A DNA stretch of 64,000 nucleotides, from positions 5,697,001 through 5,761,000 of the forward strand of contig JAQPZY010001688.1 in the NCBI GenBank assembly GCA_029931535.1. The letters are read 5' to 3'. This document shows, piece by piece, positions 23,265 through 34,674 of this stretch. A program made the position numbers and the translations under genes. The notes beneath the pieces are model-generated. The model was not told where the DNA came from. It worked only from the letters and a program-made list of their open reading frames with translations, and did no database searches. Within the stretch, counting starts at the first letter, position 1. Every line of letters starts with the position of its first letter. The stretch comes from Margaritifera margaritifera. Lineage: Eukaryota > Mollusca > Bivalvia > Unionida > Margaritiferidae.

Positions 23265-23609
23265 ATGCAAAAGAACATTATTTCGGTTAAAATCAACAAT
23301 AAAAGAGTTGATGCCCTTGTGGATACAGGAGCCACAATATCAATAATTTCAATCAATCAATTCAAACAAATCAAGTGTCAGGAACATTTAAATCCTCCTA
23401 CAATTCCATTCATTATTGGAGTTAATGGTGATCACCAGAAACCACTTGGAATTGTAACCCTTCAGCTGCGGATAAATCGCCTAACAGTGATTCATACATT
23501 TCATGTGTTTGCTAATCTGCACTGCAACATGATACTAGGGATGGATTTTCTTGAGGAGAAACATGCAAAAATTGATTTAGGCAACAGAACTTTGTCTCTT
23601 TATGATTGA
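23265..23609 (+). CDS. gypsy aspartic protease domain (fragment of pol)
   Basis: Retropepsin-type protease that would cleave the polyprotein. The open frame has the active-site motif LVDTGATISII near residues 18-28 and the later MILGMDFL block typical of Ty3/gypsy proteases. It ends with TGA just before the RT frame. The start at 23265 is only the first ATG in the frame; the real polyprotein would have begun upstream. Well preserved as a domain, but part of a dead element. Confidence 0.88.
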   Translation: MQKNIISVKINNKRVDALVDTGATISIISINQFKQIKCQEHLNPPTIPFIIGVNGDHQKPLGIVTLQLRINRLTVIHTFHVFANLHCNMILGMDFLEEKHAKIDLGNRTLSLYD

Positions 23610-25548
23610 ATGACAGCTTCAGAGTTAAAACTACCCACAGTCAAAAATGTGGCAATAGCAAGGACAGTAGCAAGAGTAGTTGTTCCTGCACAATCAAAAT
23701 GTAGTATAACTGTGACTATAAAATGCTATCATAAACATGACCGTAAAACTGTGTTATTGCAACCATTGGCTCACCTTCTGTCCACAACAAATGTTATTGG
23801 AGCTAGAACAATTGACAAGACTTCAGCATGCAAAGCTACAGTAAGACTTTTGAATCCAACAAATAAAGACATTCAAATACGACCTGGAAAAGCAATAGCT
23901 ACTGTATATCCAATCAATGATGCAGACATATCAAACATAGGAAGTGATGTAACAAATGGAGGTAAAGCTGTTAACATATGTACTTCTGATAGCAAAGATG
24001 ACCATTACATTAGCATTGCTAAGGAACTTGGATTTACCTTAGAAGAAACGGACCTACTAGAGGACGATAAAAACAAATTTCTGGCCTTTCTTGGTAAAAA
24101 TCGTGATGTATTTGCAAAAGACCTTTCTGAACTTGGATGTACCGATGTATACAAACACAGAATTGAAACAGGAGATGCTCAACCAGTTCATCAAAGATTC
24201 TACAAGACTAACCCCATACAGAAAACAGAGATTGAACACCAGGTAGAGGAAATTCTCAAACATGATATCATTGAACCATCCAATTCCCCATGGCATTGTC
24301 CAGTTGTTCTTGTCAAAAAGAAATCTGGAGAATTTTGATTTGCAGTGGACTATCGACGCCTCAACAAAGTAACAAAACCAGAAATCTTTCCTTTACCACT
24401 GTTAAGTGACATTCTAGAAACAATAGGTGAATCGGAAGTGGACTATTTGAGTGTTTTGGATTTAGCTTCAGGATTCTGGTAGATTCCTCTTGATCCAGAA
24501 ATGAAACACAAGTCAGCCTTCATAACGCATAATGGATTATATCAATTTAAGAAGCTTCCGTTTGGTCTGGTATCAGCACCGATGAGTTTCCAGATGGTTC
24601 TTGGACAGGTATTACGGGGTCTTACATGGAAAAATGCAATGTGTTACATGGACGATATTCTTGTGTTTAGTCCAAGTTTTGAGGAACATCTAAAACACCT
24701 ACAAGAAATTTTTGACAGACTCAAGTATGCAAACTTAAAGTTAAAACCATCAAAATGTAAATCTGACACAAGAAAAGTGAAATATCTGCGACATGTTATA
24801 TCCAGGGGTGGAATTGAACTTGACAAGGACAAACTAAAAGCTGTGACAAACTTTCCTACACCAGAGAATGACCACGATGTGAGGAGCTTCTTAGGATTAT
24901 GCAACTATTACAGACAGTTTATTAGATGCTATAGCGATATTAGTGCCCCTCTAAACAAGCTCTTAAAAAAGGATGTGAAATTTACATGGACACCTAATTG
25001 TGAAAGTGCATTTGAAACACTGAAAACTGCAATGACAACAGCACCTGTTCTGGCATTTCCAAATATGAGAAAACCATTCATACTATCCACCGATACCTCA
25101 GGGGATGCAATTAGTTATATACTTGGACAGAAAGATGAGCTTGGAAGAGAACACCCCATAGCTTATGCAGGGAGAGCGCTATGTGATGTAGAACGCAAAT
25201 GGGCAATAACAGAGCGTGAATGCGTAGCATTAGTGGAAGGAATACGGCATTACTGACACTTTCTTGAGTATCAAAAATTTACCGTGACATTGATAGCCAG
25301 CCATCAGTGATCAACTTAATGACTCTCAGCAAGTAATAAATCTTCTAAACAACAGACTGCAGGAGGTCAAGCAGCAACAGTCACTGTGTCCTGATTTGCC
25401 CCCTATCAAAAAGTACTTGGAATTAGGGTAGCTGCCAGAGGAAAAACAACAACCAATTAAAACTGTTGCTGAAAGCCAGCAGTATATCCTATTAGATGGG
25501 TTAATTTATCACCTGTGGGACCAAAGAGCCAGAAAAATTCCAAAAGAT
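23610..25548 (+). pseudogene. gypsy reverse transcriptase and RNase H (stops)
   Basis: RT with the linker and fingers at 23610-24338, palm and thumb at 24339-25000, then RNase H. An in-frame TGA at 24336-24338 sits just before the FAVDYRRLN block, and an in-frame TAG at 24480-24482 follows SGFW. Motif C (YMDD) is intact at about 24645-24656. RNase H shows LSTDTSGDAISYILGQ and TERECVALVE, with Thr where DAS is usual. A further TGA at 25254-25256 cuts the RNase H tail. Between 25257 and 25548 the connection region has frame changes. Confidence 0.9.
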
Positions 25549-26680
25549 ATGCGAATCAAAAGACAGCTAGCAATACCAACAAAGCTTCATTTGGATATAC
25601 TTCAAGCCTGCCCTGATTCAGTCGCAGGTGGAGCTCATCAAGGTTTTGATCGAACATATGCATCAGTATCATCAAAATACTATTGGCCCAAAATGTACTG
25701 TCAGATACAAGACTATGTTCAAAGCTGTCTGTCATGTCAACAAGCAAAACGGCCATCTCATTCTGCCAAAGCACCCCTTCATCCTATGCCATCAGTATCA
25801 ATGTTTGAACGCTGGCACATGGATATTCTGGGATCTGTCACTAAAACTCCAGAAAAGTTTCAGTATATTCTACTGTGTGTGGACAGCTTCAGTCGCTTTG
25901 TTGAAGCATTCCCTTTAAAGTCCCAGGAAGCTACTGAAATTACAGATATCCTGTACAGAGACATTATATGTCGTTATGGTGCTCCAACATCACTTGTCTC
26001 TGATCGAGGTCAGAATTTCATGTCAAAGATCATAACAGAACTGTGCAAAAAGATGGACATAAAACGGTATCATACATCACCATACCATCCTGAAACCAAC
26101 AGCACCTGTGAACGTTTCAACAGAACATTGGCACAATCCATAAGAACTTACATTGATGAACAACAGCAAAACTGGGCTGACGTTTTGCCAGGCATTCTAA
26201 TGGCTCATCGGAAAACAAAGAGTACAAATTCCACTGGATTTTCACCATTTGAACAAGCTTTTGGACACGAAATTCGTCTTCCTTTAGATGTTACATTTGA
26301 TACGTTGGAAAAGAAAAGTACCTGAGTCAACAGCTGAGTATTTCCAAAAGTTGAAAAACAAACTTGATGTTTTGCACAAAGCAGCACAAGATATAATACA
26401 AATAAAGCAGAAGCAATACAAGGAATATTATGACAGTAAAGCAGCAGAGCCAAACTTCTTCCTGAGTCAACGTGTATGGTTACACAACCCAAAAGTACCT
26501 GTTGGAAAATCATCAAAATTCCACAACAAATGGACAGGACTATATTATATTAATGATATTGGACCCAACCACACATATCTGTTGCGTGATTGCAGTACTC
26601 ACAAGCTGCAGAAAGCCTTGATTCATGCCAATCGCTTACAGTATACAACGATCCTGCACTATGAGAGCAGCATTCTCTGA
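25549..26680 (+). pseudogene. gypsy integrase (frameshifted)
   Basis: DDE integrase. The first frame (25549-26325) has a zinc-binding domain with H30, C60 and C63; the expected first histidine appears replaced by Cys21. The catalytic core has D92, D152 and E188, exactly 35 residues between the last two. The frame then stops near 26323. The C-terminal domain continues in another frame (26288-26680) with a GPY/F-like stretch (KFHNKWTGLYYINDIGPNHT). The core looks intact apart from the zinc finger change. Confidence 0.9.
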
Positions 26681-26834
26681 CTGAGCAGCCAGAAAGAGGT
26701 CATGGTGACCCATCAAATGCACCAGTTGCGGAGAGAGACCCCACCCATGAAGAGGATCTGACGGGATCCACGAAGATCCCATCCCATGGATCAGACCAGC
26801 CAGAACTCTCGAGGGGGCCATCCGGAGAGCCTAC

Positions 26835-27030
26835 ACAAGACTGGTGAATAGTAGCAAAGTTATTAGCATGTGCACGGCATCGTGGAAAGAAAGTATACAA
26901 AGTAAAATGGCAGGACCATTCAAAAACAACTTGGGAACCAGCGGAAAATTTACCTGACTTTTTGATTAGGGATTTTCATGTTAACAAAACACAAAAAGGA
27001 AAAGCGCGAAAATTTAGCAAATGCTCATAA
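26835..27030 (+). pseudogene. Chromodomain at the gypsy pol C-terminus
   Basis: After a stop and frame change, the plus strand encodes LACARHRGKKVYKVKWQ, HSKTTWEPAENLPDFLI and a basic tail ending at TAA. This fits a chromodomain: an aromatic KVKW strand and TWEPAENL. Such domains in chromoviruses direct integration toward particular chromatin. It places the element in the chromodomain-bearing Ty3/gypsy group. Confidence 0.85.
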
Positions 27031-27643
27031 AATGGAAACATTCATTTGGAAAATAAGGACTGGTTAAGGATTTCAAATAAGCAGTGTAATGTAACTGTTT
27101 CTTTGTCATATAATGTTGGACTTTTTCTCTGCGGACTATCTTCTGACTTTCCTATCACCTTGTTTCTGAACACCCCATGATATGACACTGGAATATTTAT
27201 ATAGCTGTCATTGAAATCTGTGACTATTTCACTTCAGTCCCTTTTAAAAGCCAAATCTGCGTACAGAAACTACTTCCATGTGGAAGTTGAATATATTTGT
27301 GCGTATATACAGTACACAAATACTGCGCTTAATAATGAACTTTAAGTACTTTCATGTGCATTGCAGGATTTATAACTGGATTCCTTTGTAACAGTGAACA
27401 TTAACTGATTCATATTTCTGATGATTTTCAGGACATTGTGAAACTTATATTGTATCAGTTTATTAAAATTATTTTTCTGTAGTTGTGGAACAAAACTCAT
27501 TCTGTAATTTAGAAACCATGCTGTCCCCCTTTAAAGTAGTATTTTTACAATATAATTAGTTAATTGTAATGTAGAAATTCTAGGTTTGTAGTGTGATTGT
27601 GTGTGTGTGAGATGACTTCTGTTGTACTCAAGTTTCTTTACAA
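27031..27643. other. Gypsy 3' flank; LTR not identified
   Basis: AT-rich non-coding sequence after pol. A 3' LTR is expected, but no matching 5' copy was found by eye. DIRS copy 3 starts at the right edge. Confidence 0.4.
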
Positions 27644-27759
27644 AATTTTAATAGCAGCAATTACCTATCCTGTCGCTAATGTTTAGCTGAATTTGTCAGT
27701 TGGGGGGGGGGGGGTAGGCTGATGCTCTAGTTAAACTGATCAAAAACAGAGAAAATGTA

Positions 27760-28720
27760 ATGTACTCACCGTAGAGGGAGAGGTACATCTTATAGAAGGT
27801 TGGTGTCTCTCTGAGCCACATGTTGTGCTGCAACGATGGGTCCCAGAGAAAAAATGCCTGTGCTCTGTTGTGCTAATGAGCGGAGATAAAAGGAGGAGAA
27901 GGTAGTATGGGAACGCCAGAAGCTGCCTTCATGACATCCTCTAAGGAGGAGTGATTAATGTAGGCCCATGAGGCAGAAACGGCTCGAACCTCATGAGCTT
28001 TAAGTTTCATAAAGGAAAGGTCTCAATCAGTAAGGGACTGTACACTCTTTTGATTGTAGTGACAATCCACCAGGAGATGGTGGCAGCTGAAATGTCTACG
28101 AAGCCCTTATGAGGAAGGAAGAGACATTCCCTACCCTTCCTTTTTCCTTTGGAGGCATTAAGATAGAAATGGAGGGCCCTCACGGGGCATAAGAGTCTAT
28201 CTGGATCATCCCCTGCACAGATTTGACTTAGACTGGGGATCTTCTATAGGTAATGGAGCTACCAAAGGTAACTGATTTTAAGCGAGAAATCCTGGTTGGC
28301 AGAGAAGGGAGACAGAATCGTAATTCCTGTTAAACCAGAGACAGCCAGTGTCAATAGACAAGGCATGAATCTCATTTCACTCAATAGTTCATAGGGGGTT
28401 TTGGTTAAAGACCACAAAACACAAGAAGATTCCATCTGGGTGTAAGAGAGTGGGAGACGGGTCTCTGGAGCTCAAGTACTTAATATGATCGGCAAGGTAC
28501 GAATCTGAACGGATTGCCATGCCCTGAGAGAATTTAAGTGTGTTGGAGATGGCAGCTCGATAGCCCTTGATACCGGATACTGTACATCTTTTGGTCTCAA
28601 AAAGGAACAAAAGGAAATCATCAATTGAAGTAACAGAAGGGCAGATAGGATCAACATGTTTCCTACTGCACAAATCACAGAAGATTCTCCACCTGGCATC
28701 ATAGACCTTGGATGTAGAAA
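27760..28720 (-). pseudogene. DIRS tyrosine recombinase, copy 3 (broken)
   Basis: The N-terminal core-binding domain (28720-28450) is open and includes SGIKGYRAAISNTLKF and the KHVDPICPSV block. The catalytic half (28340-27850) follows in other frames with IHALSIDTGCLWF, AKGD-less GDDPDRLLCPVRAL and HEVRAVSASWAY. The first catalytic-arginine region just before IHAL is missing here. It is inactive, like the other copies. Confidence 0.78.
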
Positions 28721-29870
28721 CTCTCCTGGCCTGAATGATGCAACTGGAAACTCGGCCTGAAAACTTCTGGCGGAGAGATCGCTTGAGATGAGCCCAGCGT
28801 GAAGGTGGAGAATGTGTGGGTTGTTGTGGAGAAGGGATCCCATGTTGAGACAGGATATTCCTCCGGTAAGGTAGAAACCTGGGTCGATCGATCAACAGGT
28901 CTAGCAGATTGTTGAACCATGATTGCTGGGGCCACAGTGGAGTGATGAGGTTGATCTGCACAGTGGAAGTTCTGACTTTTTGCAGAACCTTTTGCAGAAC
29001 TTGAGGTAGCAGTCGGAATGGTGGGAAGGCGTATGTGAATAGCCGATCCCACCGGAAGCTGAATGGGTCCACTGCCCATGCTCTCTGATCCGGGACCGGA
29101 GATACATAAAAGGAAAGTCTGTTGTTGAGCCTGGTTGCAAACAAGTCCACTAGGGGTCTTCCCCAGAGTGTGAACAGGGACTGTTATGGAGCGGTGAAGA
29201 GACCATTCTGTGAGGATGGCTCGACCTGTCCTGGACAGGCTATCCACTAATACATTCTTCTTGCCTGGAATGTGGCGAACTCTGATTGTTATGTCCTCTA
29301 AGACTGCCCACAGGAGAAGGTTCCAAAGACCCCGGAGAATTGTGCCCTCTTGTTCTAAATGAGCACCCCAACCGGAATCTGACGCGTCGGCGAACAGATA
29401 AGAGTGGAGTTCGGGTGAATGCATTGGGACCCCAACCAGGAATTTGTCCCGATTCATCCACCAGGGCAAATGGTGGTGAAAGTCCCGTCCTAGTGGGATC
29501 GGGGTTGATAGAGAATCTCTATGTGGTTTCCACCTTGCAAGGAGGAGGAACTGTAGAGGGTGCATATGGAGACGTCCTAAAGGAACCAAGTCAGCAGTGG
29601 CGTTCAAGGTTCCCAATAGGGATAGATAAGGGTGAGCAGATAACGATGTTTTTGCTCATAGTGCCTCTAGAAGAGCAAGGATTCGATCTACCTGATCCAG
29701 TGGAATGCGGACCAAGTTATGGTTTGTGAGGAAGTTCATCCACACGTAAACAAAGTCCTGTGATGGAATGAGTTCCAACTTCTCAAGGTTTGGTAAAAGA
29801 CCCAACCGAGTCACAGCGGACCAAGAACGGAACAGATCCTGATGAAGGGACTGAACCTGGACATTGTGGA
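28720..29870 (-). pseudogene. DIRS RNase H and pol tail, copy 3
   Basis: Minus-strand 305-codon open frame (29616-28699) and an overlapping 253-codon frame (29150-28389). RNase H begins with LFADASDSGWGAHLE, but the central part (the LEM...NTSVxAYLRR region of copies 1 and 2) is deleted, joining near 29335. HIPGKKNVLVDSLSRTG and TEWSLH follow, then DLFATRLNNRLSFYVSPVPD. The pol tail here keeps a WFNNLLDLLIDRPRFLPYRR stretch that copies 1 and 2 lack. Confidence 0.82.
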
Positions 29871-30445
29871 TCAGCCAGTCATCGAAATACTGGAGAAATT
29901 ATGCTCCCAGTAATTGAAGGTAGGTCGCAACCACTCTCATAATTCGGGTGAAGACTCTGGGTGCGGAAGAGATTCCGAACCGCAGAACCTGGAATTGAAA
30001 AACTTCCTGGTCTAAGCAAAACCGGCGATATTTGCGGTGTGGAGGAAAAATCGGAACGTGCAAATAGGCATCCTGAAGGTCGATGGAGACTGCCCAATCT
30101 GACGGATTAAGTGCATTCCGAATTGATGAAGTTGTCTCCATCTTGAAAAGGTTCCTCCAGAAGAAACTGGTTGAGTGGGGAGAGATCGATTATGATCTGA
30201 AATTTCCCCCTTTTCTTGGTGACCAGGAAGATTCAGGAGTAGAAGGCGGAAGAATGATCTTTCAGGACCCTCTCGACTGCCCCTTTCTGCAAAAGGGTGT
30301 GCACTTCTTCCCTCAATTTCCCCAGATTGGACTGGGGAAATAGAATGGGGGTCCTTGATAGCGTGGGTTGTTCTCGAAACTGGAGTCAATAACCCTCGTT
30401 CACAATGGAGAGGCCCCACCCATCGACCGTGATGCTTGACCAAGC
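29870..30445 (-). pseudogene. DIRS reverse transcriptase, copy 3 (palm retained)
   Basis: Best-preserved RT of the three. Motif A lies in SIDLQDAYLHVPIF (about 30085-30045), then LDQEVFQFQVLRFG, SAPRVFTRIM, and motif C as YFDDW near 29875-29890. A stop (TAA) lies a few codons before motif C, and a frame change separates the fingers (30440-30160) from the palm. It is inactive, but it serves as the reference for the lesions in copies 1 and 2. Confidence 0.84.
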
Positions 30446-30479
30446 CTCAGAGAAGAGGCCTAGATGAGCACCTATGGTG

Positions 30480-31265
30480 ACGTTCGGGAGGGGGATGCAT
30501 GGCAGGAGAGGGGTTAGATCACTAGCGCTGTCCCCCCCTTTACTCCGGTAGGAAAGGAAGGAGGATTATAGAACTTCCTCTTTTGGGGTCTGCGGCGACC
30601 TTGACACAGTGGACCCGAAGGACAAGGAGGTCTAGTTTGAGGTTGCGGCTTGGGCTGGGGTTGCGTCTGCTTGAAGAACTTGGCGGATGGCCCCTGAGGG
30701 CGATTTGTATTAACACGCTTCCTGGCCGATTGCAATGGGCCAGGTGTGAATGTAAAGGATCGATGTTGATGATCCCGCAAGTCTTGAGAAGCCACAGTTG
30801 GTATGAGGCCCCCAAGAGGGTCTCGGCTTCTAGCAGAGCAGCCCTTAGAAGGTCTTTACTCTGGTTAAGTAAGACCTTCGAGGAGTCCAATGCAACGTCA
30901 TGGCGGATGTGCAGAAATTCCACCGATAAAGCCATTGCAACAGAAAGTGCATGCCGGGATGTCTTGGAGACCGCTTCCAGCACACAATGTAATGTGGCTG
31001 GATTCAAGGAGGCCTCTCTCAGCAATTAACACAGTTGCTGAGAACAGATCGGAATGCGACACAATGGTTACAAGTAACCGGGTTTTCTGCTCCATGACAT
31101 CAATTGTTTTAATTGGAAGGTGAGCCCAGGCTCCCGTAGAAGTGCCCACTTTGGCCACCTCAGCATCCAATTGGGGAGGTTTGGTAGGCCACTTTGGGAA
31201 ATGTATCCTGTACCCCCACTCGCCTGTGCCCAGGGGCAATCCCACCCCACCCCACCCCACCCCTG
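30480..31265 (-). pseudogene. DIRS gag-like ORF, copy 3 (partial)
   Basis: Overlapping minus-strand frames encode an alpha-helical segment (SSKVLLNQSKDLLRAAL, AVSKTSRHALSVAMAL), then a Pro/Gln/Lys-rich tail (QTQPQPKPQPQTRPPCPSG), like ORF1 of DIRS elements. It matches 4600-5300 of copy 1. The 5' part is missing. Confidence 0.65.
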
Positions 31266-31794
31266 TCATGCCCCCACTGTTATATGATAACTTGCGTAAA
31301 TCGGGCAGTGATATTTTGCAGGGGAAAGAGTTAATTGGTCAGTCAGGTATTAAAACACATGCCAGTGAATGATCAAGAGTTTGTTTTGTTGACGCAATGG
31401 ATATGAAGACCTGCCAAGGCAACATGCAATCCATGCAATCCATTTCGCCATGGGCTTAACAACTACTTGGCTGGGTTGAGGGAGCATCTCAAAAGGCATA
31501 AACTACTGTCACGCAGAGTAGATCTAAAAAAAAACAAAAAAATAACGACAGGGTGAAGTTCTTTTCGCTCTCCTAATAGAAGTCAGCGAAGTTTACATTT
31601 TGTTGTGTTGTTTGTTTAATTAAATATCAGGGCTTTATTAACCAGGCACGTGGCCTCACTTTTGATGCTTTTGTCGATGCAGACTGACAAAACAGTATTC
31701 TAAAAGCCAGATTCACATACAAGTAGCCATGACTGTCATTTGTCTTCTCTCACATGTCAAGATGTCAGAATGACCAGCTACATGTAAGCATCAT
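31266..31794. other. No gene recognised
   Basis: Spacer between DIRS copy 3 and the pogo remnant. No terminal inverted repeat could be assigned. Confidence 0.4.
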
Positions 31795-32200
31795 AGGATC
31801 GAACAATCTTTACAGGATAAAATTATTCTCATCAATGAGTATGAACAAGTGCCAAAACCATCATGTACATTGAAGAGACTATGGGAAAATGCATCATAGA
31901 ACATCTACTGTTTCAGATATTCTAAAGAAAATGGAATACTGCAAGAATGAATTTGAACTCAACAGTGATGCAAACAAGCATTGTTTCAACAATGACTGCA
32001 AATTTGATAAACTGAACGATCTTGTGTGGCAATTGTTTAGCCAAACTAAGACCAAAAACATTCCAATTTCAGGCCTTATAATATATAATCTCTCTCTCTC
32101 TCTCTTGTCACATGAGCGCTTACAAAAATACATTTTTTTCACATCTGCAAAAACCTCAGAAAACCAAAAACCTCTCAATACCGAAAATGTCCAAGGGTTC
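31795..32200 (+). pseudogene. pogo/Tigger-type transposase, N-terminal DNA-binding part
   Basis: Resembles the two helix-turn-helix units of CENP-B/pogo transposases, which bind transposon ends. The first (31795-31885) reads LQDKIILINEYEQVPKPS then CTLKRLWE. After a one-base frame change near 31889 come TSTVSDILKK and NEFELNSDANKH. The second unit follows with KLNDLVWQLFSQTKTKNIPI then SGLII, matching the CENP-B-type motif W...PISG. The DDE catalytic domain is absent: after about 32200 the frame loses resemblance. It is a broken 5' remnant. Confidence 0.72.
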
Positions 32201-34670
32201 TTACATTTGATCCATGTCTATCTAATATGTGATAAATCAATATATGATGGGCATCCAAGCATGGCTTTGCTTCATAGTTATGTCATTGATGATTCAAGCT
32301 GATCAGCTACATATATCATCAGATTAAAGATGAATTGGTGCAAATAATTATTGTTAGCTTTATGCCTGTGACAATACACTTTGCTTTTTTTATTTGGCTG
32401 GATGAAATGCAAGGTAAATGTTACAGAATTTTATATTATTATTTATTTTTTAATAAATCACAGAAATCAAGTACATTTTAGTATGGCAATGTTTTGACTG
32501 GGGTACATTTTTCCCCACACAAGTACATTTTAACTTGGGTACATTTTGGCATTCATAGGTACGTTCTGACCTGTGTACATTTTGACTTGGGTCCACTGAA
32601 GTTTAGGTACATTTTGGTTGAAAGTGACTCAAAATTTTCATAGTTGTTAAAAAGTTTGGATTTAATTGGACTTCATACAAAAGAAATACATGGCTTATCA
32701 GTATTTTGGATTATCTTGATAAAATTTTCAGTTTATGCAATGAATCTCTTATATCTTGCTAAAGTGAACAGTGATAAATTCTCGAAATAGGTTGCACATA
32801 TCTGACAGCCTTATAAACTGGTACCTCGTTTGAAAAATTTGAATTCATCTTCACTACTGACTTAATAGTTTAACATTATTATTCTATGTGATATTTTCAA
32901 AAGTTCCAAAAATGAACTTTATAGCAACAACAAATCAGTAAATGTATTGGTGATAGACCAGATGTAACTTACTGATGTCACAACAGTATTGATCATGGTG
33001 CCTTTCATAGTCCAGAATAAAGTCGTGAATTTTTTTAAATTTAATCGGCCAGATCTTTAAAATTGCTCAGTAGATGTTAGTAATATTTTGGTATATATTT
33101 AGTATATAGTATATTAAATCAAAGCACATATGAAAATAAGAGTTTGATTTCCTTTAATGTATATGCATGAGGAATATTCTATTGCACTGTGATTACTGCA
33201 CAATGCTTATCTTCATATCAAAATCAATCTGAACCCCAATAACAGTCACCTTTGTATAACAACCACCTCATACCAAGTCAGTGTTTGATTATCTCCATCA
33301 TCATTTTACTTTTAATTATTCTCTCCCTTTACAGCTGTAATGGATTTTTTTTCTTCTCTCAGGTGACTGGCAAAAGTTGAAGTGTAAACATCATTTAACT
33401 GAACAAGTTTTATCAAGGTAATGCTATTTCCTTATTCATAAGGAACAACTGAACAAGTTTTATCAAGGTATTTCCTTCATATTGTGTCAACATAAAGCTG
33501 GGATTTACAATCCAAAGCTACATCAGAGTTAACACAGGAGTTGTAGAGTATGTGCCAAACGCCTGATATGATACTTGGCATCATAACCCCAATAATATTT
33601 TCAGCCTACATCCAGTAAATTACTTCAGATGCAAACAATATTGATTTTTCTTCATTTCTTCCCATTGAATGGGAAAAAGGGATGGTTCAATCAATATCAG
33701 TACTGCCATACAAGTTTGCTGAATTCACTCAACTTCTCTACACATGACTGTTCCCTATAAAAATGAAAGCTGTCTTTGAAATGAGGAATGCCCAAAGACA
33801 CTTTGGATTCTAAGGAGAACATGATATTGAAAATACTTTTATTGAAAATCAAGAAAATATATAGGGTTTTTTAACAGAAAATAAAAACAAACAACCTGAA
33901 ACGTCATTAAAAAAACTTTATCTTTTGATATGTACGTATTATGTCACAAAGTGTCACAACTTGCATAACAGGCAAAGAGTAAGTTTGATTCTGAAATTTC
34001 CTCAATCTTCATTTACAAAGAATTTCATATTCAGAATCAAATTATTTCAAAATTATAAGTGATAACATAAATGCCATTTTTAAATCTTAAAACATACAAT
34101 CAATTTAATCAATATGTACAAAATAAATGAGTGCAAATATCAACAGATTGTGAAACTGGGCACCATCAATGATCCTTGAGCTTTGGCATCAAATGGTGCT
34201 TGCAACTGAACTACAACAAATAATAAAAAATTAAAAAATGAACGAGTCAATCAACTAAACTAAAAGTGTGGTCTGACTTTGACTTGGCTCAAAGAAGAGT
34301 CACATTTGGGTTCCTTAGCAACCAAAAATGGAATATATTGTTATGTTAAAGGGAAGTAACTGAAAATGGCATGTAAATGAAAAGTTAACTTGTCCACTGC
34401 TTCTTAATCTTCTTCTTCTTATTATTAATAAATAATACTATTTATAATATGAATACTTTCCAAAATATGAGTTCATGACAAAGTAATTAGATGGGGTTTT
34501 AGGAAATTGTAACCTAAATTTACCTTTCCCATATCTTTAAAGGATATGGAAGTAAAGACATCATGTTTCTTGTTATGTTTTTTGACATTCATGTTTTGCA
34601 TCAAATGTTATTTGACACATCTGTTACACCAGACTAAGTCATTGTTCCACAAAACTTCTTAAGTGTGAAA
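32201..34670. other. No gene; short GGTACATTTT-type repeats
   Basis: Long AT-rich spacer. At 32470-32625 the phrase GTACATTTT recurs about seven times at irregular spacing. GAACAAGTTTTATCAAGGTA is duplicated near 33401 and 33450. Near 33235-33275 a phrase like AATAACAGTCACCTTTGTATAACAA could be a decayed transposon end, but I could not pair it. Confidence 0.45.
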
Positions 34671-34674
34671 AATT

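Larger units (their letters stand above)
19657..27030 (+). mobile_element. Ty3/gypsy (Metaviridae) element with chromodomain, inactive
   Basis: Complete order gag, protease, RT, RNase H, integrase, chromodomain on the plus strand, about 4.7 kb of internal sequence once the 2,705-bp nested transposon is discounted. Stops and frameshifts occur in gag, RT, the RNase H tail, the integrase C-terminus and before the chromodomain, so it is a dead copy. LTRs were not identified. DIRS copy 3 begins about 600 bp downstream. Confidence 0.92.
27644..31265 (-). mobile_element. DIRS-like retrotransposon, copy 3
   Basis: A third, more diverged DIRS copy on the minus strand. Its left limit is exactly the middle of the internal complementary region (ATTTTAATAGCAGCAATTAC). 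The terminal repeat and the other half of the complementary region are absent. On the right it fades within the gag-like region near 31.26 kb at a (CCACC)n run. It keeps RT motif A and motif C, which copies 1 and 2 lost, but carries a private deletion of about 190 bp in RNase H. Confidence 0.88.

Noticed and set aside
29286..29729. Plus-strand 147-codon frame
   Set aside because: It is antisense to the DIRS RNase H region of copy 3, with no recognisable domain.
30583..31029. Plus-strand 148-codon frame
   Set aside because: Antisense to the DIRS gag-like region. Arg/Leu-rich composition comes from the reverse complement of a Pro/Gln-rich tail.
31240..31265. (CCACC)n run as a CRISPR-like or regulatory array
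   Set aside because: A very short simple repeat. The window is eukaryotic and no CRISPR array is present.
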